A stretch of DNA of 64,000 bases from Longibaculum muris (GCF_004343035.1 NZ_SMCQ01000015.1:1-64000); one strand, 5' to 3'. Shown: positions 33,331-43,633, numbered from the stretch's first letter. Translations and numbers: made by a program. Notes: generated from the sequence alone by a model not told the origin.

Positions 33331-34978
33331 AGTATTTGAAAGATTTTTTGGAAAGATGGGGGAAAATCATCAGAGTGACTTTTTTAATAATCGTCAGCCC
33401 CAAAAGAAAGGAACATTGAAGGCAGCTATCATTGTCATTTTATTTTTCTTGATTGCTGAATATTTTACAATGTTGCCACTTAATTTAAGATCACCAGATT
33501 TTGTGTTCTTTTTGAGTTTTTGTTTAATTATTTTTGTGGGATTAAGAAGTTTATTTCAAGCTTCTTTTGATAAGGTTGGAAAAGTCCTTGTTGGATTGGC
33601 TGCTGTATTTATTGCCTATGTTTTTATTGGACAATTAATCAGTTCACCAATTTTCCATGCTTCAAGTTATCAAAAACAATTAAATGTTGATAAGAAAGCT
33701 GATTTTTATGCTGATAACCCAAAAGTTAATTATCAATCAATACCAGTTGTTGATAAAGATAGTGCAGAACGTTTAGGTGATCGTAAAATGGGAGAAATTG
33801 TTGATTATGTTTCTCAATTTGAAGTTGATGATGAATATGGTCAAATCAACTATAAAGATAAACCATATCGTGTTACAACGATTTCTTATAGTGATTTTAT
33901 TAAATGGTTTACTAATCATGGTGAAGGGTTACCTGCTTATATTCGTGTTGATATGGTTACTCAGGAAAGTGAAGTTGTTCGTTTAAAAGAAGGAATGAAA
34001 TATTCTCATTCTGATTTATTTTTTAGAAATATTAATCGTCATATTCGTGTTCATTATCCAACGAAGATGTTTGAAAATCCATCTTTTGAAATAGATGATG
34101 CCGGGAATCCATATTGGATTGCTCCAACATATACTTATAAAATTGGATTATTTGGTGGTAAAGATATTACGGGGGCTATTTTGGTTAATGCGATTGATGG
34201 TAGTTGCCAATATTATAACATTGATAAAGTTCCAACTTGGGTTGATCGTGTTTATCCATCAGATTTATTGTTAACGCAATTAGAAAATTGGGGTCAATAT
34301 ACAAATGGATATTTCAATACAATCTTTTCTCAAAAGGGGGTTTTAAAACCTACAGATGGATATAACTATATTGCTTTAAATGATGATGTTTATTTGTATA
34401 CTGGTTTAACATCAGTATCAAGTGATGCTTCTAATGTTGGGTTTGCTTTAATTAACATGCGTACAAAAGAAGCTAAATATTATGCAATCAGTGGAGCTGA
34501 AGAATTTTCTGCAATGTCATCAGCAGAAGGAAAAGTTCAAAACTTAAAATATACAGCAACTTTCCCAATCTTGATTAATGCTGGTGGGCAACCAACTTAT
34601 TTCTTGTCACTAAAAGATAGTGCAGGATTAGTTAAAAGCTATGCGTTTGTTAGCGTTGAAAATTATCAAATTGTAGCCGTTGGAAATAGTGTTGCAGAAG
34701 CTGAAAAAGAGTATTATCAATTGTTAAATGATAATGGTAAAGTGAAGGTTGATTTTGAAACTAAGAGTTTAAAAGCTAAGATTACAGCGATTCAAGAAGC
34801 TGTCGTGAATGGCAATTCACATTACTATTTTAAAATTGAAGGTGAAGATAAAGTCTTTATTGCACCAATTTCTTTAAATAGTGAGTTACCATTACTAAAA
34901 GTTGGAGATCAAGTGAGTATTGAATTTGTTGATGATGATTCAGCAAGTCAGACAGTTTCAACTTTAAAAATCGGATAG
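33323..34978 (+). CDS. Large membrane protein of unknown function, nrnA-linked
   Basis: A 551-aa protein with a short cytoplasmic N-terminus, three membrane helices (~33-55, 60-80, 87-108) and a ~440-residue soluble domain. The soluble part looks beta-rich and repeated (INYKDKPYRVTTISYSDF; ITGAILVNAIDGSCQYYNID; FALINMRTKEAKYYAIS), recalling PepSY/CvpA-associated outer domains, but I cannot name a family. With three helices and N-in, the domain would face outside. The ATG overlaps the nrnA stop by 8 bp. It may anchor or report envelope state to the Sel1 protein encoded behind it; inference only. Confidence 0.7.
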   Translation: MDKVFERFFGKMGENHQSDFFNNRQPQKKGTLKAAIIVILFFLIAEYFTMLPLNLRSPDFVFFLSFCLIIFVGLRSLFQASFDKVGKVLVGLAAVFIAYVFIGQLISSPIFHASSYQKQLNVDKKADFYADNPKVNYQSIPVVDKDSAERLGDRKMGEIVDYVSQFEVDDEYGQINYKDKPYRVTTISYSDFIKWFTNHGEGLPAYIRVDMVTQESEVVRLKEGMKYSHSDLFFRNINRHIRVHYPTKMFENPSFEIDDAGNPYWIAPTYTYKIGLFGGKDITGAILVNAIDGSCQYYNIDKVPTWVDRVYPSDLLLTQLENWGQYTNGYFNTIFSQKGVLKPTDGYNYIALNDDVYLYTGLTSVSSDASNVGFALINMRTKEAKYYAISGAEEFSAMSSAEGKVQNLKYTATFPILINAGGQPTYFLSLKDSAGLVKSYAFVSVENYQIVAVGNSVAEAEKEYYQLLNDNGKVKVDFETKSLKAKITAIQEAVVNGNSHYYFKIEGEDKVFIAPISLNSELPLLKVGDQVSIEFVDDDSASQTVSTLKIG

Positions 34979-34997
34979 AAAATAAGGAGGGGAAATA

Positions 34998-37900
34998 ATG
35001 AATGAATTATTAGAACGTTTAAAAATGTATGAACCATTGTTTGGTCAATGGAAAGTGGATTTTATTGCGATTAATTATGGTGATATGGCTTGGGTTTATT
35101 TAAAAAATGATCGTGATGAAGAAGCTTTAATGAAAGTGAAAACATTATATTGTCCTGAAGAAGAAGTTGAAGGACGCGTCTTTGATTTAATGATGAAGTA
35201 TGATGTTGTTGCTTATCCTGAACTGACAAATTCGCCTTATTTACAAGAAGAACATTATTATTTGGAAAATGATCATCATATTGAAGGTGTTGATATTTGT
35301 TTGTTATCGGTTTTACCAAAATTAGATGATGATGAAACACCGGTTTTAGAAGAAGATTTATTCCAATTGGCACTTCGTTATATGAATGGTAAAGAACGTG
35401 TGCAAGATGAATATCGTGCTTATGAGCTTTTTGAAAAAGCAGCGAAAAATAATCATGCCAAATCGATTTGTTCTTTAGGGTATATGAATGAAGTTGGTTT
35501 AGGAACACCAATGGATAAAGAAAAAGCCGTTTATTACTATCGACAAGCAGCGGATTTAGATGATGAAATTGCTTCATGTAATTTTGCGTTTTGTTGTTAT
35601 GAAGGAATTGGCTGTGAACAAAATGATGAATTAGCGTTTGAATATTTTGAAAAGGCAGCAGCTAAAAATTTACCACGTGCATTATTCTATTTAGGAGAAT
35701 GTTATTGTTTTGGTAGAGGTGTGGAAAAAGATGGTATCAAAGCCATGACACATTATAAACAAGCGGCTGATGCTGGTTTTATTCAAGCTAAATATAGTGT
35801 TGGTTATTGTTATGAATATGGAATTGGGGTTCCTCAAGATTTATCTCAAGCAGCTTCATGGTATCAAGAAGCTGCTAATGATGGATTAGAAGTAGCTCAG
35901 TTACAATTAGGTTATTTCTATGAAGCTGGAGAAGGTGTTGAACAAAACGAAGAAATGGCAGTGTATTGGTATCAACAGGCTTCAAATCAAAACTATGCGC
36001 CTGCTCATTGTTATTTAGCTTATTGTTATGAAATGGGAATTGGTGTTGAACAAGATGTTGAAAAAGCCAAAGAACTTTATTTAAGAAGTGCTAACATGGG
36101 ATATCCTCGTGCTATGTTAGCTTATGGAAAACTCATTGAAAATGAAAATATGCCACTTGCTATGGAATATTTAAAACGTAGTGCTGATATTGGTTATGTT
36201 TATGCAATGTGTAAGTATTCTTATTATTTAGAAAATGGAATTGGGGTTGAAAAGAATGAAAATCTGGCTTTTGAATATTGTCAAAAGGCAGCTCAATATC
36301 AAGACCCTAGTGCTTTATGTACCCTTGGATATTATTATGAAAATGGAATTGGTTGTACAAAAGATTTACAAAAGGCTTTTGAATATTATCAACTTTCTAG
36401 TGATGCAGGAAGTTTAAGAGGAATGACTAATTTAGGATATTGTTATGAAGTGGGGATTGGAGTTGAAGAAAATCCTCAAAAAGCTGTTGAAATTTATCGT
36501 CGTGCAGCGGATTTAGATTATGATGTTGCGCAATGTAATTTAGGATATTGTTATGAAGCAGGAATTGGCGTAGAAAAAGATCTTCATAAGGCTAAGGAAT
36601 ATTATGAAAAAGCATCGGCTCAAAACAATTTACGTGCGATTTGTAATTTAGGTTTCTTATATGAACAAGGAATTGATGGGGAACCGGATTATCAAAAAGC
36701 AATTGAACAATATGAAAAAGCTGCTCAATTTGATTATCCAAGAGGTTTATGTAATTTAGGATATCTTTATGATGAAGGTATTGGAGTCGAAAAAGACATG
36801 AGCAAAGCTTTCTACTATTACAATCGTGCTAGTGATGTTGGTGATCCTTCAGCAATGTGTACAATTGGATATTATTATGAAAATGGTTTAGGGTGTCCTA
36901 AAGATGTTAAAAAAGCTTTTGAATATTATCAACGTTCAAGTGCTGGTGGAAATTTACGTGGAATGACAAATTTAGGATATTGTTATGAAGCGGGAATTGG
37001 AACTGAAGTGGATGAAGAAAAAGCTGTTGAAGTTTATCGCCATGCGGCAGAATTAGGCTTTGACGTTGCTCAATGTAATTTGGGATATTGTTATGAAGCT
37101 GGAATTGGTGTTGAAAGAGATTTACAAAAAGCTAAGGAATATTATGAACAAGCAAGTGAACGTAATAATCTACGCGCTTTATGTAACTTAGCAAATTTAT
37201 ATGAAATTGGTTTTGATAATCAAGAAGCCAATTATGATAAAGCTAGAGAATTATATGAACGTGCAGCTCAGTTTAACTATCCACGCGCCTTATGTAACTT
37301 AGGTTTATATTATGAAGAAGGTACAGGGGTTGAAAAAGATGAAGAAAAAGCAGTTGAATATTATCGTCAAGCAGCTGAACTTGGTGATGATGTTGCGCAA
37401 TGTAATTTAGGATATTGTTATGAAATGGGAATTGGCGTAGAGGTTGATTTGAATCAAGCGAGACATTGGTATAGTGTATCTGCTGAAAGTCGTTATCCAC
37501 GTGCATTATCTAATTTAGGATTGTTCTATGAACTTGGAAAAGCTTGTGAAGTAGATGAGAAGAAAGCTTTTGAGTATTATCAAGAAGCTGCTAGCTATAA
37601 ATATCCTCCAGCAATCTGTAATTTAGCATGTTGTTATGAGGATGGAATTGGAACAGCTGTGGATGAAAGAAAAGCGTTTGAGTTCTATCTTGAGGCATCA
37701 AAATATAATTCATCACGTGGTTATTACAATGTTGGACGTTGTTATCACTATGGAATTGGAACAGAAGTTGATTATCAGGCCGCGATGAATTATTATCAAG
37801 AAGCTTATCATCGTCATTATATTGATGCTTATATTTCACTTGGACAATTGTATGAAAGTGGCTTAGGTGTTAAACAAGACTATATGAAAGCTTTTGAATA

Positions 37901-38447
37901 TTATAATGAAGCTAAGGAACAAGGTTTTTCTAGAGGTTACTATGCTTTAGCAAATCTGTATAAAGCTGGTGTAGGTGTTGATAAAGATACACCTAAGGCC
38001 ATTGAATATTTTACGATTGGGGCTAGTAAAGGACATGTTTCATCAATGTACAATTTAGCGGTATTGTATGATTTTGAAGCTGAAGAAAAATATCGTGATA
38101 TGCCAAAAGCCATTGAATATTATAAAATGGCAGTGGAACATGGACATTATGGAGCGATGAATAATCTTGGTGTTTGTTATAAAGAAGGCGATGGAGTAGA
38201 GCTTGATTTTGATGAAGCATTTCGTTTGTTTGAAAGAGCTGCTAGAGGTGGCGATGAACATGCTTATTTAAATTTAGCGAGAGCTTATACTTATGGACAA
38301 GGAACTGATATTGATTTAGACAAAGCTTTACCTTGGTGTGAAAAAGCTGTGGAAGCTGGTTTAAATGATGCTAAGGATTTATTAAAAGAAATTAAAGGCA
38401 AATCTCAAAAGAAAAAAGGTTTCTCAATATTTAAAAAGAAGAATTAA
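34998..38447 (+). CDS. Giant Sel1-like repeat protein (about 28 repeats)
   Basis: A 1149-aa cytoplasmic solenoid. After a ~120-residue unique N-terminus come about 28 Sel1 repeats of ~36 residues (pattern A-CNLGYCYEAGIGVE-D--KA-EYY--AA), then a basic tail (KKKGFSIFKKKN). Sel1 arrays are protein-binding scaffolds. Repeats 10-14 and 15-19 are near copies of each other (540 bp apart), a five-repeat duplication. Cys is unusually common inside the repeats (CNLGYCY), arguing against export. GGAGG precedes the ATG. Third gene of the nrnA operon. Confidence 0.92.
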   Translation: MNELLERLKMYEPLFGQWKVDFIAINYGDMAWVYLKNDRDEEALMKVKTLYCPEEEVEGRVFDLMMKYDVVAYPELTNSPYLQEEHYYLENDHHIEGVDICLLSVLPKLDDDETPVLEEDLFQLALRYMNGKERVQDEYRAYELFEKAAKNNHAKSICSLGYMNEVGLGTPMDKEKAVYYYRQAADLDDEIASCNFAFCCYEGIGCEQNDELAFEYFEKAAAKNLPRALFYLGECYCFGRGVEKDGIKAMTHYKQAADAGFIQAKYSVGYCYEYGIGVPQDLSQAASWYQEAANDGLEVAQLQLGYFYEAGEGVEQNEEMAVYWYQQASNQNYAPAHCYLAYCYEMGIGVEQDVEKAKELYLRSANMGYPRAMLAYGKLIENENMPLAMEYLKRSADIGYVYAMCKYSYYLENGIGVEKNENLAFEYCQKAAQYQDPSALCTLGYYYENGIGCTKDLQKAFEYYQLSSDAGSLRGMTNLGYCYEVGIGVEENPQKAVEIYRRAADLDYDVAQCNLGYCYEAGIGVEKDLHKAKEYYEKASAQNNLRAICNLGFLYEQGIDGEPDYQKAIEQYEKAAQFDYPRGLCNLGYLYDEGIGVEKDMSKAFYYYNRASDVGDPSAMCTIGYYYENGLGCPKDVKKAFEYYQRSSAGGNLRGMTNLGYCYEAGIGTEVDEEKAVEVYRHAAELGFDVAQCNLGYCYEAGIGVERDLQKAKEYYEQASERNNLRALCNLANLYEIGFDNQEANYDKARELYERAAQFNYPRALCNLGLYYEEGTGVEKDEEKAVEYYRQAAELGDDVAQCNLGYCYEMGIGVEVDLNQARHWYSVSAESRYPRALSNLGLFYELGKACEVDEKKAFEYYQEAASYKYPPAICNLACCYEDGIGTAVDERKAFEFYLEASKYNSSRGYYNVGRCYHYGIGTEVDYQAAMNYYQEAYHRHYIDAYISLGQLYESGLGVKQDYMKAFEYYNEAKEQGFSRGYYALANLYKAGVGVDKDTPKAIEYFTIGASKGHVSSMYNLAVLYDFEAEEKYRDMPKAIEYYKMAVEHGHYGAMNNLGVCYKEGDGVELDFDEAFRLFERAARGGDEHAYLNLARAYTYGQGTDIDLDKALPWCEKAVEAGLNDAKDLLKEIKGKSQKKKGFSIFKKKN
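36305..37384 (+). repeat. Tandem duplication of a five-Sel1-repeat block (540 bp each)
   Basis: Protein blocks starting PSALCTLGYYYENGIGC and PSAMCTIGYYYENGLGC, each followed by LRGMTNLGYCYE and DVAQCNLGYCYEAGIGVE in the same order, lie 180 residues apart. Boundaries are approximate. Confidence 0.7.
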
Positions 38448-38485
38448 AAGCAAAGACGATATCAATGAGATATCGTTTTTGCTTA
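38448..38485 (+). terminator. Terminator of the nrnA-Sel1 operon
   Basis: ACGATATC-AATGA-GATATCGT with outer AGCAAA/TTTGCT pairing. Confidence 0.8.
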
Positions 38486-38561
38486 GATAAAATATATTCT
38501 TAAAAAAATAGGATTCAAAGTGGGAAATCTCTTGATAAATATAGGAATTTATTTGTAATTA

Positions 38562-38570
38562 TGATATAAT
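38562..38570 (+). promoter_or_regulatory. Extended -10 of the two-component operon
   Basis: TGA-TATAAT (38562-38570), about 27 nt before the response-regulator ATG; no good -35. Confidence 0.5.
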
Positions 38571-38596
38571 TACACAATGAATTGAGGTGGATAATC

Positions 38597-39271
38597 ATGA
38601 AATCTAAAATTTTAGTTGTAGATGATGAAGAACATATTAGAGAGTTGATACGTTTTTATTTAGATAAAGAAGGCTTTTCTGTGGCTGAAGCTGAAACAGG
38701 ACAAAAAGCTTTAGAGATATTAGAAAATGAATATATTGATTTAGCAATTGTTGATATTATGATGCCAGTTATGGATGGTTTTCAACTTGTTGAAGAAATG
38801 AAGGAATTTAAAGATATTCCAGTTATTATGTTAACTGCGAAATCACAATCGGCTGATAAATTAAGAGGTTTTTCTTTAGGAATTGATGATTATGTTACAA
38901 AACCTTTTGATCCTGATGAATTATTAGCGAGAGTGAAAACAATTTTAAAACGTTATAGTATTAATAGTCAGAATATTGTTCAAATTAAAGATGTTATTTT
39001 TGATGGTGATAAATATGAAATACGTTATCATGATGAGACTATTCATTTGCCATTAAAACAATTTGAATTAGCTTTTGAGTTAGCTAAAAACCCTAATCAA
39101 ATTTTTACTCGTGAACAATTGATTGAAAAAATTTGGGGAATGGATTATGATGGATTCGATCGTACTGTTGATGTTCATATCAAACGTATTCGTGAAAACT
39201 TAGGACATTTACCTGGATTTAAGGTTGTAACAGTGAGAGGATTAGGATATAAGATTGAGGTTGAACAATGA
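38597..39271 (+). CDS. OmpR-family response regulator
   Basis: A 224-aa protein. The receiver domain (1-~118) has acidic pair DD (9-10), phosphoacceptor D53 (IVDIMMPVMDG), T in MLTAKS and K in YVTKPF. The C-terminal winged helix (~130-224) includes FTREQLIEKIWGMDYDGFDR and the closing VRGLGYKIE. It is coupled to the kinase gene by a 4-bp ATGA overlap. Targets cannot be told; nearby genes show no shared operator. Confidence 0.92.
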   Translation: MKSKILVVDDEEHIRELIRFYLDKEGFSVAEAETGQKALEILENEYIDLAIVDIMMPVMDGFQLVEEMKEFKDIPVIMLTAKSQSADKLRGFSLGIDDYVTKPFDPDELLARVKTILKRYSINSQNIVQIKDVIFDGDKYEIRYHDETIHLPLKQFELAFELAKNPNQIFTREQLIEKIWGMDYDGFDRTVDVHIKRIRENLGHLPGFKVVTVRGLGYKIEVEQ

Positions 39272-40662
39272 AATCCATCTATGGGAAATTAATCTTAGGA
39301 TTTTTAGCAAGTATTTTGTTTAGTTTTTCAATTGCTGGATATTTTTCATTGCGTAAGAATTCTGATGAATTGAGTCGTTTGACAGTTGAGGAATTAGAAA
39401 ATTCAACTGAATTAATTGCTGATTTTTTACAATTAATTGATAATGAAAATTTACCAAAAGTTTTAAATGGTTATGCTTCAACTTCTGAAGTTTCTTTTTC
39501 CATTGAAAGTCAAAATCATAAAGAAGTTTATGGAACATTGACGGGTCGTCAATTGACGAATAAAGAACATCAATTATTAGAAAATCAATTAGGTAAAACC
39601 ATTACTTTACATGATTCTTCAATGCGTAAGTTAGCAAAATCATTTGAAGTGAATGGTCAACAATATATTGTCTTTGTCCAAAAAGATATTGGTAAAAAAC
39701 AAATGATTTTTATTGATTCTGCAATGATTGCTGTTTTTTGTATGTTAATTGCGGGAAGTATTACTTTCTTGGTTATTGCTGATATTATTGTTAAACCAAT
39801 TTCACGTTTAAATAAAGCAACTAATGAATTGTCTAAGGGAAATTATCGTGTTCGTGTTAATTATAGTGGAAATGATGAAATTGCTCGTTTGAATCGCAGT
39901 TTTAATCAAATGGCTCAACAATTAGCAAAACAAGAAGAAACGAGGCAACAATTTATTTCTGATGTTTCTCATGAGTTTCAAACGCCTTTAACAGCAATCC
40001 AAGGTTTTGCTACAATTTTAAAAAATGAAAAGTTAACAGATGAACAACGACAAAAATATGCAGATATTATCTTGTTTCATAGTAAACGTTTATCGACTTT
40101 ATCTAGGAATATGTTACAATTAACAATCCTAGATGGTGAAGATGTGAAATTAGAAGTCAGTGAATTTTCATTGATTGAACAATTAAATCGTGTGATTGAA
40201 ACACAGGATAATTTAGCAATAAGTAAGAATATTGAGATAGAATTTGATATTCCTAAAAATGATATTCTTATTGAAGCAGATGAATCACGATTAGAACAGG
40301 TTTGGATTAATCTGGTGAATAATGCGATTAAGTATACGAATGAAAATGGGGTTGTCACTATTAGTGTGAAAAAGACAACAAAAGAAGTAGAAGTAAGTAT
40401 CGAAGATACCGGTGTAGGAATGAGTAAAGAAGCGATTTCGCATATTTTTGAAAGGTTTTATCGACAAGATAAATCGAGAAGTGTGGAAGGAAATGGCTTA
40501 GGGTTATCGATTGTTAAAAGGATTGTTGATTTACATCAAGGAACGATTGATGTTAAGTCAAGAGAAGATGGTGGTAGTCAATTTATAGTTAAATTACCAC
40601 AAGTCAGATCTTTCCATTTGAGTGAAAGATTGATGAAAAAAGACAGAGATAATCATTCATAG
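39268..40662 (+). CDS. Sensor histidine kinase
   Basis: 464 aa. Two membrane helices (~9-26 and ~150-175) enclose an extracytoplasmic sensor of ~120 residues. A HAMP domain follows (DIIVKPISRLNKATNELSKG), then HisKA with H235 in DVSHEFQTPLTAIQG (FQ instead of the usual LR), and HATPase_c with NLVNNAIKY, DTGVGMS and GNGLGLSIV. The ligand is unknown. It overlaps the regulator gene by 4 bp and sits 16 bp before smc. Confidence 0.93.
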   Translation: MKSIYGKLILGFLASILFSFSIAGYFSLRKNSDELSRLTVEELENSTELIADFLQLIDNENLPKVLNGYASTSEVSFSIESQNHKEVYGTLTGRQLTNKEHQLLENQLGKTITLHDSSMRKLAKSFEVNGQQYIVFVQKDIGKKQMIFIDSAMIAVFCMLIAGSITFLVIADIIVKPISRLNKATNELSKGNYRVRVNYSGNDEIARLNRSFNQMAQQLAKQEETRQQFISDVSHEFQTPLTAIQGFATILKNEKLTDEQRQKYADIILFHSKRLSTLSRNMLQLTILDGEDVKLEVSEFSLIEQLNRVIETQDNLAISKNIEIEFDIPKNDILIEADESRLEQVWINLVNNAIKYTNENGVVTISVKKTTKEVEVSIEDTGVGMSKEAISHIFERFYRQDKSRSVEGNGLGLSIVKRIVDLHQGTIDVKSREDGGSQFIVKLPQVRSFHLSERLMKKDRDNHS

Positions 40663-40678
40663 GAAAGGAAAGAAATCT

Positions 40679-43621
40679 ATGTATTTAAAGAAAATAGAAT
40701 TACATGGTTTTAAATCATTTGCAGATAAATCAGTTATTGAATTTCAGCCAGGAATTACGGGAATTGTTGGTCCAAATGGTTGTGGTAAATCCAATATCAG
40801 TGATGCTGTAAGATGGGTTTTAGGTGAACAATCAGTTAAATCGTTACGTGGTTCTAATATGTCTGATGTTATTTTTAATGGAAGTGAAGATCGTAAAGCA
40901 CAAAGTGTTGCTGAGGTAACATTGGTTTTTGATAATGAAGATCGTTTTATGAATTTTGATTATAATGAAGTTGAAATTACAAGACGTCTTTATCGTCAAA
41001 ATAATGAAGCTGAATATTTGATTAATCGTGAACCATGTCGTTTAAAAGATATTATTGATTTAATTATGGATACAGGGTTAGGGCGTGATTCTTTATCAAT
41101 TATTTCACAAGGAAATATTTCTAGTTTTGCTGATAGTAAGCCAGAAGAAAGACGTGGGATGTTTGAAGAAGCAGCCGGTGTTGCAAAATATAAAAAGCGT
41201 AAGTTGGAGTCTATTCGTAAATTAGAGAGAACAAAGGATAATTTAGATAGAGTTGAGGATATTTGTTTAGAGTTAGAAAAACAAATTGCGCCATTAAGAA
41301 GGCAAAAAGAAAAGGCTGAAGTTTATTTGGAATTAAAGGATCAATTGCAGTCTATTGAAGTGAGTGTGTTGGTTAAGGAAATTGAAAATTTATCTGCATC
41401 TTTAAAAGAATTAAATGATTCTTTGGATTCTTTAGATAAAGAAAAAGTAACTATTGAAGGTCAGATTCTTTTAAATGAACAACAAAATGAAACCTTAAAA
41501 AAGAAGATGTATGATTTGGATCAAGAAGTCAATGGGTTACAAGGACAATTATTAACAGCTATGAATAATGTTAATGAATTAGAAACTCAAAAAGTTGAAA
41601 TTGATACCAATCGTAAACATATTTTAGAAAATACAGATAAAGAAGATTTACAGGCACGTATTGCTCAGATGAGAGCTATTTTACAAGATGCTGTTAATGA
41701 ATATAATGATCGTGTTAATCGATATAAAGAAACCAAAGAAGAAAAGTTAGATTTAGAAGCTGCACAAGAAAAGAATCGTAGTGAAATGATGGCATTACGT
41801 CAAAATATTGAAAACTTAAATCTTCAATTACATAACAATCGAAATCGTAGAGAACAATTGGTTGATATTGTTGAAAATAAGTCTGGCTATAGTTATGGTG
41901 TCCGTTCAATCATGAAGGCTAAAGATTCTTTATCAGGAATCATTGGAGTTTTAGGTGATTTATTAGAAAGTGATGCTCAATACGAAACTGCTTTAACGAC
42001 AGCTTTGGCTGGGGCAGTACAGTTTATTGTCACAAAGACAGATCAAGATGCTAGAGAAGCGATTCATTTCTTAAAAGAAAATAAATCAGGGCGTGCGACT
42101 TTTTTACCTGTTGAAGTGATGAAACCTCGAAGTTTAAGAGATGATCATTTGATGGTATGTCAAAATTTTGATGGTTATTTAGGGGTGATGAGTGATTTTG
42201 TTCGTTATCCTCAAGAGATTGAAAGTGTTGTTTTGAATCAGCTAGGGAATATTATCTTGGTTGATACTTTAAAACATGCATCAGCTTTATCACGTGCTAC
42301 TTTTGCTAGATATAAAGTTGTGACAATGGATGGTGAGGTTGTTAATATTGGTGGTTCTTTAACTGGTGGAACAAATAAATCACAATCATCGAACTTTGCG
42401 AGTAAACGTGAGTTAGAGATGATTAAAGAGACAATTGTGAGTCAAGAAAAAGAAATTAATCATAAAAAAGCAAAATTGAATGAATTGGACAATTTAGCAA
42501 GAGAAATTTCTCATCATTTATTGCAAAAACAAATGTCATTTGCTAAGCTTGAAGTTGTAGTTACAAATAAGAAAAGTGAACTTCAAGTGGCTAAGAGTGA
42601 ATATGAAAGTTTAACTCATCGTAGTGTTGAATTATCAGAGATTGAAAGTGGTGCTCAAGATAATCAATTGATTAATGAATTAAATGAAGCAAAGAAATTA
42701 CGTGATCGTTTAACTGAATCTATTCAAGCAAAACGTGAATTACGTATGAGTTTTGTCAATGAAAATGATAAATTAGAAGAAACTCTAAGAGCATCACGTG
42801 CTCATTTAAGAGAAATTCAATCGGAAATGACTCAAAAACAAGTCAATAAAGCTAAACAAGAAACTGAGTTATCTAATTATTTATTGCGTTTAAATGATGA
42901 ATATAAGATGACTTATGAATTTGCTAAGGAAGAATATACACAAGAAATCAATATGGGTGAAGCAAAAGAAAATGTTCGTTTATTGCGTCATAAAATTGAT
43001 TCTTTAGGGAATGTTAATTTACAGGCGATTGAAGATTATCAAGAAGTTTCAACCCGTTATGAAACATTGAATAGTCAAAGATTAGATTTAATCAATGCAC
43101 AAGATAGTATCTTAAAGGCAATTGATGAGATGGATGAAATTATGATTAGTCGTTTTGGTGAAACCTTTGAAAAGATTAATAAAGAGTTTAATATTGTCTT
43201 TAGAAATCTTTTTGGTGGAGGAAAAGCTGAATTAAGATACAGTGATCCTGATAACATTTTAGAAACTGGAATTGATATTGATGTGCAGCCGCCAGGAAAA
43301 GCCGTCCAAAATATTACTTTATTTTCTGGGGGCGAAAAGGCTTTGATTGCCATTTCATGTTTATTTGCAATCTTGCGTGTTCGACCAGTTCCAATGTGTA
43401 TCTTAGATGAAGTTGAAGCTGCATTGGATGTTGCGAATGTTGAAAGATTTGCAAAATATTTAAGAGAGTTTTCAACCCAAACCCAATTTATTGTTGTAAC
43501 GCATAGAGAAGGAACAATGGAAGAATGTGATTTATTATATGGTGCAACAATGCAACAAAAAGGGGTTACAAAGCTAGTCAGTGTTAAATTGAAAGATGCA
43601 ATTGACTTGGCTGGTGCATAA
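40679..43621 (+). CDS. smc: Chromosome segregation protein SMC (short form)
   Basis: Condensin ATPase that loops and segregates the chromosome with ScpA/ScpB. Both heads are present: Walker A GPNGCGKSN (~32-40), signature LFSGGEKAL and Walker B CILDEVEAALD near the C-terminus. The hinge (~415-545) contains GIIGVLGDLLESD and GRATFLPVEV. Total length is 980 aa against ~1190 in Bacillus, the loss being in the two coiled-coil arms; mycoplasma SMCs are of similar short length. The gene heads the conserved smc-ftsY-ylxM-ffh order. Confidence 0.95.
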   Translation: MYLKKIELHGFKSFADKSVIEFQPGITGIVGPNGCGKSNISDAVRWVLGEQSVKSLRGSNMSDVIFNGSEDRKAQSVAEVTLVFDNEDRFMNFDYNEVEITRRLYRQNNEAEYLINREPCRLKDIIDLIMDTGLGRDSLSIISQGNISSFADSKPEERRGMFEEAAGVAKYKKRKLESIRKLERTKDNLDRVEDICLELEKQIAPLRRQKEKAEVYLELKDQLQSIEVSVLVKEIENLSASLKELNDSLDSLDKEKVTIEGQILLNEQQNETLKKKMYDLDQEVNGLQGQLLTAMNNVNELETQKVEIDTNRKHILENTDKEDLQARIAQMRAILQDAVNEYNDRVNRYKETKEEKLDLEAAQEKNRSEMMALRQNIENLNLQLHNNRNRREQLVDIVENKSGYSYGVRSIMKAKDSLSGIIGVLGDLLESDAQYETALTTALAGAVQFIVTKTDQDAREAIHFLKENKSGRATFLPVEVMKPRSLRDDHLMVCQNFDGYLGVMSDFVRYPQEIESVVLNQLGNIILVDTLKHASALSRATFARYKVVTMDGEVVNIGGSLTGGTNKSQSSNFASKRELEMIKETIVSQEKEINHKKAKLNELDNLAREISHHLLQKQMSFAKLEVVVTNKKSELQVAKSEYESLTHRSVELSEIESGAQDNQLINELNEAKKLRDRLTESIQAKRELRMSFVNENDKLEETLRASRAHLREIQSEMTQKQVNKAKQETELSNYLLRLNDEYKMTYEFAKEEYTQEINMGEAKENVRLLRHKIDSLGNVNLQAIEDYQEVSTRYETLNSQRLDLINAQDSILKAIDEMDEIMISRFGETFEKINKEFNIVFRNLFGGGKAELRYSDPDNILETGIDIDVQPPGKAVQNITLFSGGEKALIAISCLFAILRVRPVPMCILDEVEAALDVANVERFAKYLREFSTQTQFIVVTHREGTMEECDLLYGATMQQKGVTKLVSVKLKDAIDLAGA

Positions 43622-43633
43622 GGAGGAATAACA

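Noticed and set aside
35071-35577. 168-codon minus-strand ORF inside the Sel1 gene
   Set aside because: An antisense shadow of a repetitive, biased coding sequence; several similar ones occur along the gene.
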